Shown: positions 36,780-45,337 of the stretch, in pieces
Numbering within the stretch: position 1 is the first letter of the stretch
Layout of the letters: the number at the start of each line of letters is the position of its first letter
Source: Ramlibacter aurantiacus
Lineage (GTDB): Bacteria; Pseudomonadota; Gammaproteobacteria; Burkholderiales; Burkholderiaceae_C
Direction: 5' to 3'
Assembly: GCF_016722895.1 (NCBI RefSeq)
Contig: NZ_JAEQNA010000001.1
Location: 1,240,001-1,304,000 of the forward strand
DNA: 64,000 nt
Notes under the pieces: model-generated
Database searches by the model: none
Told to the model about the DNA's origin: nothing
Seen by the model: only the letters and a program-made list of their open reading frames with translations
Made by a program: the position numbers and the translations under genes

Positions 36780-36875
36780 GCGCAACCGCGCCGGCGCCGG
36801 CAAGCCCGGGCGCCGTGTCACGGATTGGAACCCGCGGCCCACGGCCGGCTCGACGGGCATCACAATGTCGCGAGC

Positions 36876-37475
36876 ATGCCCCTGCCTGCCCTGACCCTGC
36901 GCGAGAGCCGTCGCCACCATCTGCGGACCCTGGCCGCCTGCGCCATGGCGGGCGCCCTGGCCGGATGCGCGGGTCTGGGCACGCCCCGGCATTTCGAGAT
37001 CAGCACCGCGCGGCTCGAGCGCAAGCTCCAGGAGCGGGTACCGCTGCGTCATTCGCTGCTGGGCGTGGTCAACCTGCAGGCCCGCGTCGACCGGCTGCGC
37101 ACCTTGCCCGAACAGGACCGGCTGGCGGCCGAGATGCGTTTCGACGCCAGCGGCGCGTTGCTGCCCCAACCGTGGCACGGCACCTTCGACCTGCTGTTCG
37201 GCCTGCAGGTCGACCCCGAGGACTTCAGCGTCCGCATGCGCAACGTGGAGCTGGCCTCGTTGAAGCTGCCGATGGTGATGGGGCGCAGCGCGGAGCTGCT
37301 GCAGGGCGCGCTCAGCGCCATCGCGCATCAGTTCGCCAGCGACACCGTGCTCTACCGGATGGAGCCAGGCGACGTCGAGCGCCTGCGCTCGCTCGGCCTG
37401 CGCCCGGAACCGATCCGCGTCACCTCGCAAGGCCTGAGCATCGACTTCGCGCGGTCCGGCGGCACCTACCGCTAG
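36876..37475 (+). CDS. DUF1439 lipoprotein
   Basis: A 199-residue predicted lipoprotein. A hydrophobic leader ends in lipobox AGALAGCAGLG. The mature part (RHFEISTARLERKLQERVPL; DFSVRMRNVELASLKLPMVM; PEPIRVTSQGLSIDF) matches the DUF1439/YceB pattern, a lipid-binding-like beta sheet of unknown function. The start was set at MPLPAL just before the leader. It follows glnS by 96 bases. Confidence 0.82.
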   Translation: MPLPALTLRESRRHHLRTLAACAMAGALAGCAGLGTPRHFEISTARLERKLQERVPLRHSLLGVVNLQARVDRLRTLPEQDRLAAEMRFDASGALLPQPWHGTFDLLFGLQVDPEDFSVRMRNVELASLKLPMVMGRSAELLQGALSAIAHQFASDTVLYRMEPGDVERLRSLGLRPEPIRVTSQGLSIDFARSGGTYR

Positions 37476-37496
37476 GCGCCGTGCCAGGAGACCGCC

Positions 37497-37823
37497 GTGA
37501 CCACCGACCCCGTATTCCGCACGCTGCTGTACCGATACTTCTTCTTCGGCTGGCTGTTCAAGGACGTGAACCGCGGGAGCGTGTTCGAGCGGGCCGCGGC
37601 CTGGCGGCACAACCAGGCGCAAGCCCAATGGTTGCCCACGTACATGCGCCGGTGGCTCTCGATCGGGCTGTTCCTGTGCCTGCTGGGATGGCTGATCGAG
37701 CTGGCATGGAACGCGCCAGGGCTGTCGGCCCTGTTCTACGTGCCGGGGGCGCTCAGCGTGCCCGTCAACGCGGTGATCGGCGCAATCTGGGTCGGCTTGA
37801 AAGCGCTGCCGGGGCCGCTGTGA
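37497..37823 (+). CDS. Small membrane protein, unknown
   Basis: A 108-residue protein starting at GTG with AGGAG seven bases upstream. The N-terminus is basic and aromatic (FRTLLYRYFFFGWLFKDVNR), followed by RRWLSIGLFLCLLGWLIELA and VPVNAVIGAIWVGLKALPG as membrane segments. I do not recognise the family. It lies 21 bases after the lipoprotein gene and may share its transcript. Confidence 0.68.
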   Translation: MTTDPVFRTLLYRYFFFGWLFKDVNRGSVFERAAAWRHNQAQAQWLPTYMRRWLSIGLFLCLLGWLIELAWNAPGLSALFYVPGALSVPVNAVIGAIWVGLKALPGPL

Positions 37824-37857
37824 CGCGGCTGTCGGGCGCGTCTGCGCGGACCATCCG

Positions 37858-38772
37858 CTAACCGGCCCGGTGCGCGCGCACGAGCCCCATCTCGTGCGCA
37901 CCCTGCACGCTGCCACTGTCGGGCACGATCTCGCCGGTGCCGCGGTCCACCACCTCGGCCAGCCGCGCCGCCAGTTGCTCGTCCGTGTCGGCGCCATCGC
38001 CCAGGTGGATGCCGCGCGTCAAGGTGATGTGCGCCGCCTCGAAGGCGCCCGCCCCGGCGCACAGGATGGTGCGGGTCGGCGCCGACTCGGCCGCCAGCAC
38101 CAGCATGGCCGGCACCACCGCCCGCGGCGCGAAGGGCTCGCGCATGTCGGGCGGGAACAGGTTCTCGGTCATGCGCGTGGTCGCGGTCGGTGCGATGCAG
38201 TTGACGTGGATGCCGTGCCTGCGCCCTTCGAGCGCGAGGGTCTGCATGAAGCCCACCAGCGCCAGCTTGGCGGCCCCGTAGTTGCTCTGGCCGAAATTGC
38301 CGTACAGCCCGGTGGACGAGGTGGTCAGCACGATCCGGCCGTACCTGCGCTCCACCAGGTGGGGCCAGGCCGCCTTGCACAGGTGAACGGCGCCCATCAG
38401 GTGCACGTCGAGCACCTGCCGGAAATCGGCCAGGTCCATCTTGGCGAAGGTCTTGTCGCGCAGGATGCCGGCGTTGCTCACCAGGATGTCGAGCCGGCCC
38501 CAGGTGCCGATGGCCTGCTGCACCAGCTGTTCCACGGCCGCCGGATCGGTCACCGAGGCGGCATTGGCGACGGCCTCGCCGCCGGTGGCGCGGATCTCGT
38601 CGACCACCGCCTGCGCGGCCCCGACGCCGCCGCCCGTGCCGTCCACCGCGCCGCCGAGATCATTGACCACCACGCGTGCGCCGCGGGCGGCGAGCGCCAG
38701 CGCATGCTCGCGGCCGAGGCCTCCGCCGGCGCCGGTCACGATCGCGACACGTTGACTGAAATCGAGCGGCAT
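37858..38772 (-). CDS. SDR-family oxidoreductase
   Basis: A 304-residue short-chain dehydrogenase. The coenzyme loop is VAIVTGAGGGLGREHALALA; NDLGG fits the peroxisomal-multifunctional-enzyme-like SDR branch; SNAG is followed by the catalytic Ser (LTTSSTGLYGNFGQSNYGAA) and YxxxK. The C-terminus (GIHLGDGADTDEQLAARLAE) is longer than in minimal SDRs. AGGGAGA precedes ATG 38772. It may act on a hydroxyacyl-CoA, but the neighbours do not show a pathway. Confidence 0.85.
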   Translation of the reverse strand: MPLDFSQRVAIVTGAGGGLGREHALALAARGARVVVNDLGGAVDGTGGGVGAAQAVVDEIRATGGEAVANAASVTDPAAVEQLVQQAIGTWGRLDILVSNAGILRDKTFAKMDLADFRQVLDVHLMGAVHLCKAAWPHLVERRYGRIVLTTSSTGLYGNFGQSNYGAAKLALVGFMQTLALEGRRHGIHVNCIAPTATTRMTENLFPPDMREPFAPRAVVPAMLVLAAESAPTRTILCAGAGAFEAAHITLTRGIHLGDGADTDEQLAARLAEVVDRGTGEIVPDSGSVQGAHEMGLVRAHRAG

Positions 38773-38909
38773 GGCGATCTCCCTGCAGAGTGGTCGAGTG
38801 GACCCGCCGAGCTTACCTGCCCGACGGCCCAGCCCACACGCCGCGAGGAGCCCGGGCGGCATGGCGCACCGGCGCGGGCTCGTACCTCTGCCGCCCGGAC
38901 TCCCAGGGA

Positions 38910-40466
38910 TCAGACCGATGCCAGCGACGGCGCCACGGCGGTGCGCGTCAGCCCCAGCCGCTCGGGCGCGATGTACTGGCGGCGATAGGACTCGAAGCTC
39001 ATCGAGTCGTTCTCCTCGATGCGTCGCTGCTCCTGGTGGGACTGCTCGCTCAACTGGGAATAACGCGCCTGTTGCTCCGCGCTGAACGGCAGCGACAGCA
39101 GCTTCGTGCGCGTGGCCTGCGAATGCCCGATGCCGAAGTCGATAAACGAGTTGCCGAAGTCACGCGACAGCGCCTCCAGCACCCGGGCGGACGGCAGCAG
39201 CGAGGGATCTTCCAGCAGCGCCAGTGCGCCGCGCAGCGCGTCCATGTGATCGGTGGTGCCGCCCGCCGCGTCGTCGAGCGCCTGCGCCACCGGCTCGCAA
39301 GCCTGCAGGATCTCGGCACCCCAGTCGGTCAGGCGCACCTGTTCGTCGCCGCGCTCGAGCAGCAGGCCGGGCTGCCGTCCATGCGCCGCGGTCAGGTGCT
39401 GGTTGCGCCCGATCTGTGCGATTTCGTGGGGAGTGTCCGGCGGGCTGTCGGACAGCAGGCAGTGCAGCAGGAAGACGTCGATCAGGCGCATGGTGGGCGC
39501 CTTGATGCCGACCGGCACGAAGGGGTCGAGGTCGAGCAGCCGGACCTCCACGTACTCGACGCCGCGCTCGCGCAGCGCGTGCAAGGGCCGCTCGCCCGGG
39601 AAGATCACGCGCTTGGGACGGATGACGCCGTAGAACTCGTTCTCGATCTGCAGCAGCGTGGTGGCGAGCTGGTTGTACTCGCCGCCGGGGTTCATCACGC
39701 CGACCGACTCGTAGGTAGGGAACGGCCGCGTCAGCGCATCGTGCAGCGAGGCGGCATAGCCGTCGAGTCCGTTGTAGCTCACGGCCAGGCTCGCCTGCGC
39801 GTCGCTCTGGTAGCCGAGGCGACCCATGCGCAGCGAGGTGCCGTGCGGCATGTACAGGGTGCCGTCGCCGAGCGTCTGCAAATCGTGCTGCCGGCCTTCC
39901 ACGAAGGACGAGCACACCGCTGGCGAAGCGCCGAACAGGTACAGCAGCAGGAAGGCATGACGCCGGAAATTGCGGATCAGGCCGAAGTAGCCCGCGCTGT
40001 CCACGCCGGGCATGGACCAGTTGTAGTGGATGCCGGAAATCGTCTGCATGCGCCGGCCGTAGCGGTGCGCAAGCCCCATGCGATAGACGCTCTTGGCCCG
40101 GCCCACGTTGGACGATCCGTAGCGGCCGATCGGAATGTTCTCGTCCGCCGGCAGCCGGCACGGCATGCTGGACACCCACAGCAACTCGTCTCCGAGCGCG
40201 CGCAAGGTGAACTGGTGGATGCGCATCAGCTCCTCCAGGCAGGTCTCCGGGGTGGCATGCACGCCGGTGATCAGCTCGAGCTGCGATTCGCTGTAGTCGG
40301 TGGTGATGTGCGGATGCGTGAGCGCCGAGCCCAGCGCATGCGGATGCGGCGTGAGCGCCAGGCTGCCGTCGGCGGTGGCGCGCAGGCTCTCCTTCTCGAC
40401 ACCGCGACGGATGCCTTTGATGCGTTCAGTGTCGAGCGTGGCCAGGGCCTCTGCGTGGATTCTCAT
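38910..40466 (-). CDS. gshA: Glutamate-cysteine ligase (E. coli type)
   Basis: A 518-residue enzyme for the first step of glutathione synthesis. Family blocks include IRRGVEKESLRATADGSLAL, THPHITTDYSESQLELITGV, MPCRLPADENIPIGRYGSSN and MQTISGIHYNWSMPG. The E. coli-type ligase is less usual in betaproteobacteria, where a different gshA family is common. No gshB is nearby. The start MRIHAEALATL is the first ATG in the frame. Confidence 0.92.
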   Translation of the reverse strand: MRIHAEALATLDTERIKGIRRGVEKESLRATADGSLALTPHPHALGSALTHPHITTDYSESQLELITGVHATPETCLEELMRIHQFTLRALGDELLWVSSMPCRLPADENIPIGRYGSSNVGRAKSVYRMGLAHRYGRRMQTISGIHYNWSMPGVDSAGYFGLIRNFRRHAFLLLYLFGASPAVCSSFVEGRQHDLQTLGDGTLYMPHGTSLRMGRLGYQSDAQASLAVSYNGLDGYAASLHDALTRPFPTYESVGVMNPGGEYNQLATTLLQIENEFYGVIRPKRVIFPGERPLHALRERGVEYVEVRLLDLDPFVPVGIKAPTMRLIDVFLLHCLLSDSPPDTPHEIAQIGRNQHLTAAHGRQPGLLLERGDEQVRLTDWGAEILQACEPVAQALDDAAGGTTDHMDALRGALALLEDPSLLPSARVLEALSRDFGNSFIDFGIGHSQATRTKLLSLPFSAEQQARYSQLSEQSHQEQRRIEENDSMSFESYRRQYIAPERLGLTRTAVAPSLASV

Positions 40467-40559
40467 GGTTGTCAGGGGTGAAGGCCGAGGCGGCGAGAGC
40501 TGTGGAAGTTATCACCATCACGGTTTTCCTGCTGCGGGCGGCCCAAGGCCATCGCAACG

Positions 40560-41228
40560 TTATTCCGGGGCCGCCAGGGTGTCCAGCAGCCAGCGCTGCA
40601 GGTCGGCGATTTCCTGGGGCGATACCGCATGGCCGATCGGGTACTCGTGCCACCGCACCGGGTACTCGAGCGCCTGCAGCAGGTCACGGCTGGCGAGCGC
40701 GCGCTCGAACGACACGATCTCATCGTGGCGGCCATGGGCCAGGAAGATGGGCACCCCGGCATTGGCCGCGCTGCGCTCGGCTGCGGTGGTGGCGGCCAGC
40801 GGCAGGTAGCCCGACAGGCCCACGATGCCGGCCAGTCGCCGTGGATAGCGCAGCCCCGCGAGCAGCGACATGGCACAGCCTTGGGAGAACCCGGCCAGCA
40901 CGATGCGCTCAGCTGGCACGCCCCTTTCTTCCTCGCGCGCAAGGAGCGCCTGCACCACCGCCGCGGAGCCACGCAGGCCGGCTTCGTCCTCGCGGCCGGC
41001 GCCGTCGCGGCCGGTGATGTCGTACCAGGCGCGCATGCGAAAGCCGTTGTTGACCGTCACCGGGATCACCGGTGCGTGCGGCAACACGAAGCGCACGGGC
41101 ATGGCCAGGCTCAGCGAGCGCACCACGGGCTCGAAGTCATGGCCGTCCGCGCCCAGCCCGTGCAACACGATCATGCTGGCCACGGGTGACGGCCCGGTCT
41201 CGATCTCGACGGCGTCCAATTGGCTCAT
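40560..41228 (-). CDS. Alpha/beta hydrolase, carboxylesterase/phospholipase type
   Basis: A 222-residue serine hydrolase of the acyl-protein-thioesterase/carboxylesterase family. MIVLHGLGADGHDFEPVV is the oxyanion loop, VLAGFSQGCAMSLLAGLRYP the nucleophile elbow, then HGRHDEIVSF (Asp) and HEYPIGHAVSPQEIADLQRW (His). Start MSQLDAVEIETG was chosen over longer frames. It lies 93 bases upstream of gshA on the same strand and diverges from hpf. Confidence 0.9.
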   Translation of the reverse strand: MSQLDAVEIETGPSPVASMIVLHGLGADGHDFEPVVRSLSLAMPVRFVLPHAPVIPVTVNNGFRMRAWYDITGRDGAGREDEAGLRGSAAVVQALLAREEERGVPAERIVLAGFSQGCAMSLLAGLRYPRRLAGIVGLSGYLPLAATTAAERSAANAGVPIFLAHGRHDEIVSFERALASRDLLQALEYPVRWHEYPIGHAVSPQEIADLQRWLLDTLAAPE

Positions 41229-41324
41229 GTTCTGATCCTCTTCATCGGGGTGGCATTGTCCTACAGGGCGCGCGTGCGCCTGCTGGACACACTGCGGGGC
41301 AACCGAGCAAACAGGAGCAAGTGA

Positions 41325-41690
41325 ATGCAAGTGCAAGTCAACCCCGGCGATGGCATCGAAGGCAAGGAAACCCTTGAACTCTGGGCCAGCGAATACCTCA
41401 ACGAACAACTCGCGCGCTTTCGCCAGGACATCACCGGCGTCGAGGTGCAGCTCAAGGACGAGAACAGCGGCAAGAGCGGTCCGGCGGACAAGCGTTGCCT
41501 GCTGGAGGCGCGCGTCACCGGGCACGATCCGCTGGTCGCCGAGCACCGCGCGGAAAACCAGGACATGGCCATCCGTGGCGCGGCGCAGAAGCTGATCAAG
41601 GTCCTGGACAGCAAGCTGGGCAAACTCGACCGGCGCGAGCACCGCGACCGCGAGACCATCCGCAAGACCGGCAGCGAGCTCGCCGAGTAG
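41325..41690 (+). CDS. hpf: HPF/RaiA-family ribosome-associated protein
   Basis: A 121-residue protein of the sigma-54-modulation/ribosome hibernation family (short form). The betaalpha fold is seen in LELWASEYLNEQLARFRQDI, GVEVQLKDENSGKSGPADKR and AIRGAAQKLIKVLDSKLGK, with a basic C-terminal helix (LDRREHRDRETIRK). It probably binds the 30S decoding centre in stationary phase. The Ser/Gly/Pro-rich loop after residue 45 is an unusual insertion. Confidence 0.82.
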   Translation: MQVQVNPGDGIEGKETLELWASEYLNEQLARFRQDITGVEVQLKDENSGKSGPADKRCLLEARVTGHDPLVAEHRAENQDMAIRGAAQKLIKVLDSKLGKLDRREHRDRETIRKTGSELAE

Positions 41691-41710
41691 TCACGCCTCA
41701 GCCCTCCCGC

Positions 41711-41750
41711 ACGACACCCCGCCGCGCCGGCAGGCACGGCGGGGTGTCGT
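41711..41750. terminator. Perfect 14-bp inverted repeat after hpf
   Basis: ACGACACCCCGCCG (41711-41724) pairs with CGGCGGGGTGTCGT (41737-41750) around a 12-base loop. No T-tract follows (CCCTTG), so it may be a processing or pause hairpin rather than a textbook terminator. Confidence 0.55.
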
Positions 41751-42042
41751 CCCTTGTGCCGCGCCCCGGGTGGATGACGGCCGGCGGCTGGCCCGACGCT
41801 GCTGACGCCAGGTAGGCGACGGGCGTTTGCAGGCGCCCGAACCGGACCTACGCGACGACAGGAGCGCGACTCTCGCGCGCCCACCGCCCGGCTGCCCACA
41901 CTGGAACTGCGCCGGGCCAGCCTCGCGCGACCGGACAGGGATCGGAACTTTCGCAACCCTCGGAAGCGAAACGGCAGGACCATTGTCCAGCGAGGCTGGG
42001 CCGGCACTCACCCTTGTGTGGGATTGCCGCCGGAGAGCCCCT
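41751..42042. other. Gene-free stretch before the DUF4864 gene
   Basis: About 290 bases with no convincing coding region. Beyond GC-rich palindromic fragments (for example GGGCGTTTGCAGGCGCCC near 41820) I see no promoter box, terminator or repeat that I can support. Confidence 0.4.
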
Positions 42043-42540
42043 ATGAACACCTTTCCCCTGCACCGCTTGCTGCTTCCCGTCGCCCTGGCGCTCACCGCCG
42101 GCACGATGACGGCCACCGCTTCGGAGCCGATCATGCAGCGCATCTCCGAACCCGCGCTGCCGCGCGCCGTGATCGACGAGCTGCTGCCCGCAGCCGAAGC
42201 CACCGAGGTGCGCAAGGTCATCATCGCGCAGATCGAGGCCATGGCGCAGAGCGACGCCGAGCGCATGTTCGACACCACCACGCCGCGTGTGCGGGAGGCC
42301 GTCGGCAGCTCGGGCCGCTTCCTCGCCATGATGATGGGCGCCTATCCGATGGTCTACCAGCCTTCGCAGGTGAACTTCCATCCGCCGCGTCGCAAGTCCG
42401 ACGGTGCCTTCCAGCTCGTGGAGATCAAGGACCGCGACGACAACTCCTGGCTGGCGGTCTTCATCCTGGAGCAGCAGCCCGACCGCAGCTGGCGCATCAG
42501 CGGTTGCGCGGTGACGCAGAACCCCTGGATGCCGGCCTGA
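42043..42540 (+). CDS. Secreted DUF4864 protein
   Basis: A 165-residue exported protein. The signal peptide is MNTFPLHRLLLPVALALTAG, then TMTATA. The mature domain (EVRKVIIAQIEAMAQSDAER, MFDTTTPRVREAVGSSGRF, WLAVFILEQQPDRSWRISGC) matches DUF4864, an NTF2/SnoaL-like fold of unknown function. It ends at a strong terminator shared with the convergent repeat-protein gene. Confidence 0.82.
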   Translation: MNTFPLHRLLLPVALALTAGTMTATASEPIMQRISEPALPRAVIDELLPAAEATEVRKVIIAQIEAMAQSDAERMFDTTTPRVREAVGSSGRFLAMMMGAYPMVYQPSQVNFHPPRRKSDGAFQLVEIKDRDDNSWLAVFILEQQPDRSWRISGCAVTQNPWMPA

Positions 42541-42561
42541 GCCGGTTTGCGGAAGCCAAAG

Positions 42562-42587
42562 AAAAAGCCGGCTCGCGCCGGCTTTTT
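42562..42587. terminator. Bidirectional intrinsic terminator
   Basis: AAAAAGCCGGC (42562-42572) and GCCGGCTTTTT (42577-42587) form a perfect stem with a TCGC loop. It has T-tracts in both directions and serves the convergent genes on either side. Confidence 0.92.
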
Positions 42588-42607
42588 CAATCCTCCCTGG
42601 AGTGCGC

Positions 42608-43366
42608 TCAGTTGCGGTCCATCCGCATCCGATCACCCGCGGCGCCCATGCCGCCAGCCGCGCCCATGCGGCGCTCGGCATCGGTCTGGGTGGTCGTGGT
42701 CGTCGAGCGGGTGGTGGTATCACGAGTGGTGCTGCCCGTGGTGCCCATCGTCGAGCTGGAGCCAGCGTTCGCACCGGCCGTATCGGAGCGCAAGGTGCTG
42801 GGAGCACCGACGCCGGAGCCGGCGGTCGGGCCGGCGCTCGTGCCTGCGCCGCCCGGCGTGGTGGCCCGCGTCGTGCCGGGGGTGTAGGGCGCGCCCGAGC
42901 CGGCCGAGCCGCTGGCGCCCATCGTGGACCCTGCGCTGGAACCGCTGGAACCTGCGTTCGCACCAGGCATGTCGGAGCGCAAGGTGCTGGGTGCGCCGAC
43001 GCCGGAGCCGGCGGTCGGTCCGGCGTTGGTGCCCGTTCCGCCCGGGGTGGTGGCACTGGTCGTACCCGGGGTATAGGGGGCGCTGCCCGAGCCGGCGGCG
43101 CCGCTGGCGCCCATCGTGGACCCTGCGCTGGAACCGCTGGAACCCGCGTTCGCACCAGGCATGTCGGAGCGCAAGGTGCTGGGTGCGCCGACGCCGGAGC
43201 CGGCGGTCGGGCCGGCGCTCGTGCCGGTACCGCCCGGGGTGGTGGCGCTGATCGTGCCAGGGGTGTAGGGGGCGCTGCCCGAGCCGGTGCTCTGAGCCAT
43301 GGCCACGCCCATGACGGCGACGCCGGCCGCCGTGAGCATGCCCTTCAGAAGAGACGAAATTCGCAT
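42608..43366 (-). CDS. Secreted Gly/Ser/Thr/Ala-rich repeat protein
   Basis: A 252-residue low-complexity protein with a signal peptide (MRISSLLKGMLTAAGVAVMG, cleaved near AMAQ). It holds two and a half copies of a 63-64-residue unit starting APYTPGT and containing GSGVGAPSTLRSD and PGANAGSS, then a Thr/Arg tail (STTRDTTTRSTTTTTQTDAE) and DRMRMDRN. I recognise no enzymatic domain. It probably lies in the envelope or periplasm. Composition alone could mimic coding, but frame, signal peptide and terminator support a real gene. Confidence 0.72.
   Translation of the reverse strand: MRISSLLKGMLTAAGVAVMGVAMAQSTGSGSAPYTPGTISATTPGGTGTSAGPTAGSGVGAPSTLRSDMPGANAGSSGSSAGSTMGASGAAGSGSAPYTPGTTSATTPGGTGTNAGPTAGSGVGAPSTLRSDMPGANAGSSGSSAGSTMGASGSAGSGAPYTPGTTRATTPGGAGTSAGPTAGSGVGAPSTLRSDTAGANAGSSSTMGTTGSTTRDTTTRSTTTTTQTDAERRMGAAGGMGAAGDRMRMDRN
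42740..43273. repeat. 192/189-bp tandem repeat within the secreted repeat protein
   Basis: On the minus strand one unit runs 43273-43082 (192 bp), a second 43081-42893 (189 bp, one codon shorter) and a third, partial unit from 42892 to about 42740. Near-identical stretches such as CGCAAGGTGCTGGG recur in each on the plus strand, a sign of recent duplication. Confidence 0.85.
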
Positions 43367-43519
43367 GTGAAAGCTCCTTACCTGAGAAGAGTGAGTCGGA
43401 GCCGGCTCGGTGGCCGACTGGGTCCTAGACTAGTGGGCGCAGCAAACGGCCCCGTCAGCGCTTCTCAGGTTTGGGTGTCGGACGGTAGCCGCCTCGACTC
43501 GAGCTTTGTCACATCTGAT

Positions 43520-44128
43520 TCACAGGTCGAGCGCCGCCCACTGCGAAATGCCTGCTTCGGGCAGCACATAGACGACGCTGCGCCGCGACAGCAACGGCTG
43601 CACCTGGTCCAGGTAGAACGCCACGGGCACCACCACGCAGCCCAGCGTGTCCCGGTTGTCGCGCGGGCTGGGGCTGGCCAGGCGGGCCAGGCGCTGGTCG
43701 AGCCGTGCACCCGGGCGCAGGCGATGGATCGCGAAGGCCGCTTCGTAGTCGAGCCAGAGCACGTGCTCGCCCTTGTCGTTGCGCCCCGGCCGGATCTCGA
43801 ACCGCCCGGCCGGGGTGGTGCGCTCATGCAGCCCCACCCGCCCCTCCTGCGTGCGCTGCCCCACGCCCTCGACGGTGTGGTCGCCCACGGTCTGCCCCAG
43901 CAGCACGTCGCTGGAGGCGACCAGTTGGTGCCGGGCGTCGAACAGGTGGATGCGCGCGGATTTCTTGTCGACGATGGCGTAGGGCCTGCCGGCGGCGTCG
44001 CCGCTGCGAACGACCCACGTGGCGAGTTCGCGCGCATCGCCGGAGACGCGCTGCTCCTGTGCCTGCACATGCGCGCCCGCGAGCACCCACGAAAGCGCCG
44101 CTGCGAGCGCCCACCCCCTCATCCCCAT
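43520..44128 (-). CDS. L,D-transpeptidase-like (YkuD) periplasmic protein
   Basis: A 202-residue exported protein with signal peptide MGMRGWALAAALSWVLAGAH. YkuD hallmarks: RTTPAGRFEIRPGRNDKGEH, then the His in AIHRLRPG, then the catalytic Cys in RDTLGCVVVPVAFY. Such enzymes cross-link peptidoglycan or attach lipoproteins to it. The usual S-x-G-C is altered to T-L-G-C. It is a shorter paralogue of the protein encoded at 44275-45180, with the same motif order. Confidence 0.78.
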   Translation of the reverse strand: MGMRGWALAAALSWVLAGAHVQAQEQRVSGDARELATWVVRSGDAAGRPYAIVDKKSARIHLFDARHQLVASSDVLLGQTVGDHTVEGVGQRTQEGRVGLHERTTPAGRFEIRPGRNDKGEHVLWLDYEAAFAIHRLRPGARLDQRLARLASPSPRDNRDTLGCVVVPVAFYLDQVQPLLSRRSVVYVLPEAGISQWAALDL

Positions 44129-44274
44129 TCGCCGCCCCTGCGTCCTGGCACGCGTGGCCGCGCCACGCGGGTGCGGGAGCCAGGCCCCTCGCCCGGCTCG
44201 ACCGCCCGCGCATGCTAATGGCAGAGGTTACGAATGCAGACCCGCCCAACCGTGGACGGGAAAGTGACAGCCGG

Positions 44275-45180
44275 TTACCGCGACTTTTTGGTGAACAGGG
44301 CCAGCACGTCGGCGTTGGGCACGTCGTACGAGCCGAACACCTCGGTCGGCGTGCGGGTCTCCGGCAGGACGTAGATCACGGCGCCGCCGCCGCGCACGGT
44401 GGGGCTCAGCACCTTCTCGTAGAACGCGCGAGGCAGGTTGATGCAACCGTAGGAGATGCGGTTGTCGGCCGGCGTGGGTGAGGCCAGACGCTCGAGGCGG
44501 CGCTCGGCCTTGACCAGGGGCCGCACCCGGTGCATGGATACCGCGGCGTCGAAATCGACCCAGACCACGTCTTCGCCCTTGGTGTTGCGTCCGGGCTCGG
44601 CGATGAAGCGGCCGGCGGGCGTGGTGCGTTCTTCGGGCAGCACCTCGGCGATGGGCTTGTCGCCTACGCCCGGCACGGTGTGGTCGCCCACCATGGAGCC
44701 GAGCAAAACGGGCGACGACCCGAGCAGCTCGCCCTCGGGGTCGAACACGAACACACGGGCGTCCTTCTTGTCGACCACCACCACCGACAAGCCTTCGTTG
44801 TCACCCGAGTACAGCGCCCAGTTGGCGACGTGCCGTGCCTCGGCCGACGCCCGCTGGTCGCCGAAATGCGCCACCCGCACCACGCGGGGTGCCTGCCGCT
44901 CGACGCGCACCTCGCCTGTCGACTGGAGCGACGCGGGCGAAGCAGGCTTGCCGGCCGCCGCGGGCTTCGCCTGCGGGACGACCGGGGCCGCGGCCGTGAG
45001 GCCGGAGCTGGAGCTGGAGGTGGCGCTGGGTGATGGCGACGCGATGGCCGTCGGCTGCTGGCCGGACGGCAGCACGAGCAGCGCGGCCCCCACCGCGAGC
45101 AGGCCGATCAACAGCCCGTCGCGCAGCCTGCGCAGCCCGCCAAGGCGCTTGCGGGGGGCGCTTTCGTCGCCAGGGCTCAT
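44275..45180 (-). CDS. L,D-transpeptidase-like (YkuD) membrane-anchored protein
   Basis: A 301-residue protein. A cytoplasmic basic stretch leads into a single N-terminal membrane anchor (LLIGLLAVGAALLVLPSG), a Ser/Ala/Pro-rich linker and then a YkuD-like catalytic domain: ERTTPAGRFIAEPGRNTKGE, His in SMHRVRPL and the Cys motif RISYGCINLPRAFYEKV. The active-site sequence is closer to standard than in the paralogue at 43520-44128. It probably acts on peptidoglycan from the outer face of the inner membrane. Confidence 0.82.
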   Translation of the reverse strand: MSPGDESAPRKRLGGLRRLRDGLLIGLLAVGAALLVLPSGQQPTAIASPSPSATSSSSSGLTAAAPVVPQAKPAAAGKPASPASLQSTGEVRVERQAPRVVRVAHFGDQRASAEARHVANWALYSGDNEGLSVVVVDKKDARVFVFDPEGELLGSSPVLLGSMVGDHTVPGVGDKPIAEVLPEERTTPAGRFIAEPGRNTKGEDVVWVDFDAAVSMHRVRPLVKAERRLERLASPTPADNRISYGCINLPRAFYEKVLSPTVRGGGAVIYVLPETRTPTEVFGSYDVPNADVLALFTKKSR

Positions 45181-45337
45181 GCCGATTCCGTGCCTGGAGG
45201 CCGCACGGGAAGCGTGTTCTTCATGGTGAGGTCCTTGATGGGTGGCAAGCCGGTCCGCGACCGGTCGCCCTGAAGGCTAGGCCGATGCGATGAGCCGGCA
45301 AGTGCGGCGATGGCGGGACGAGGTGTAGGAAGCGCAC

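Noticed and set aside
41827-42042. N-terminal extension of the DUF4864 protein
   Set aside because: The upstream in-frame codons lack homology, and the signal peptide begins at the ATG at 42043.
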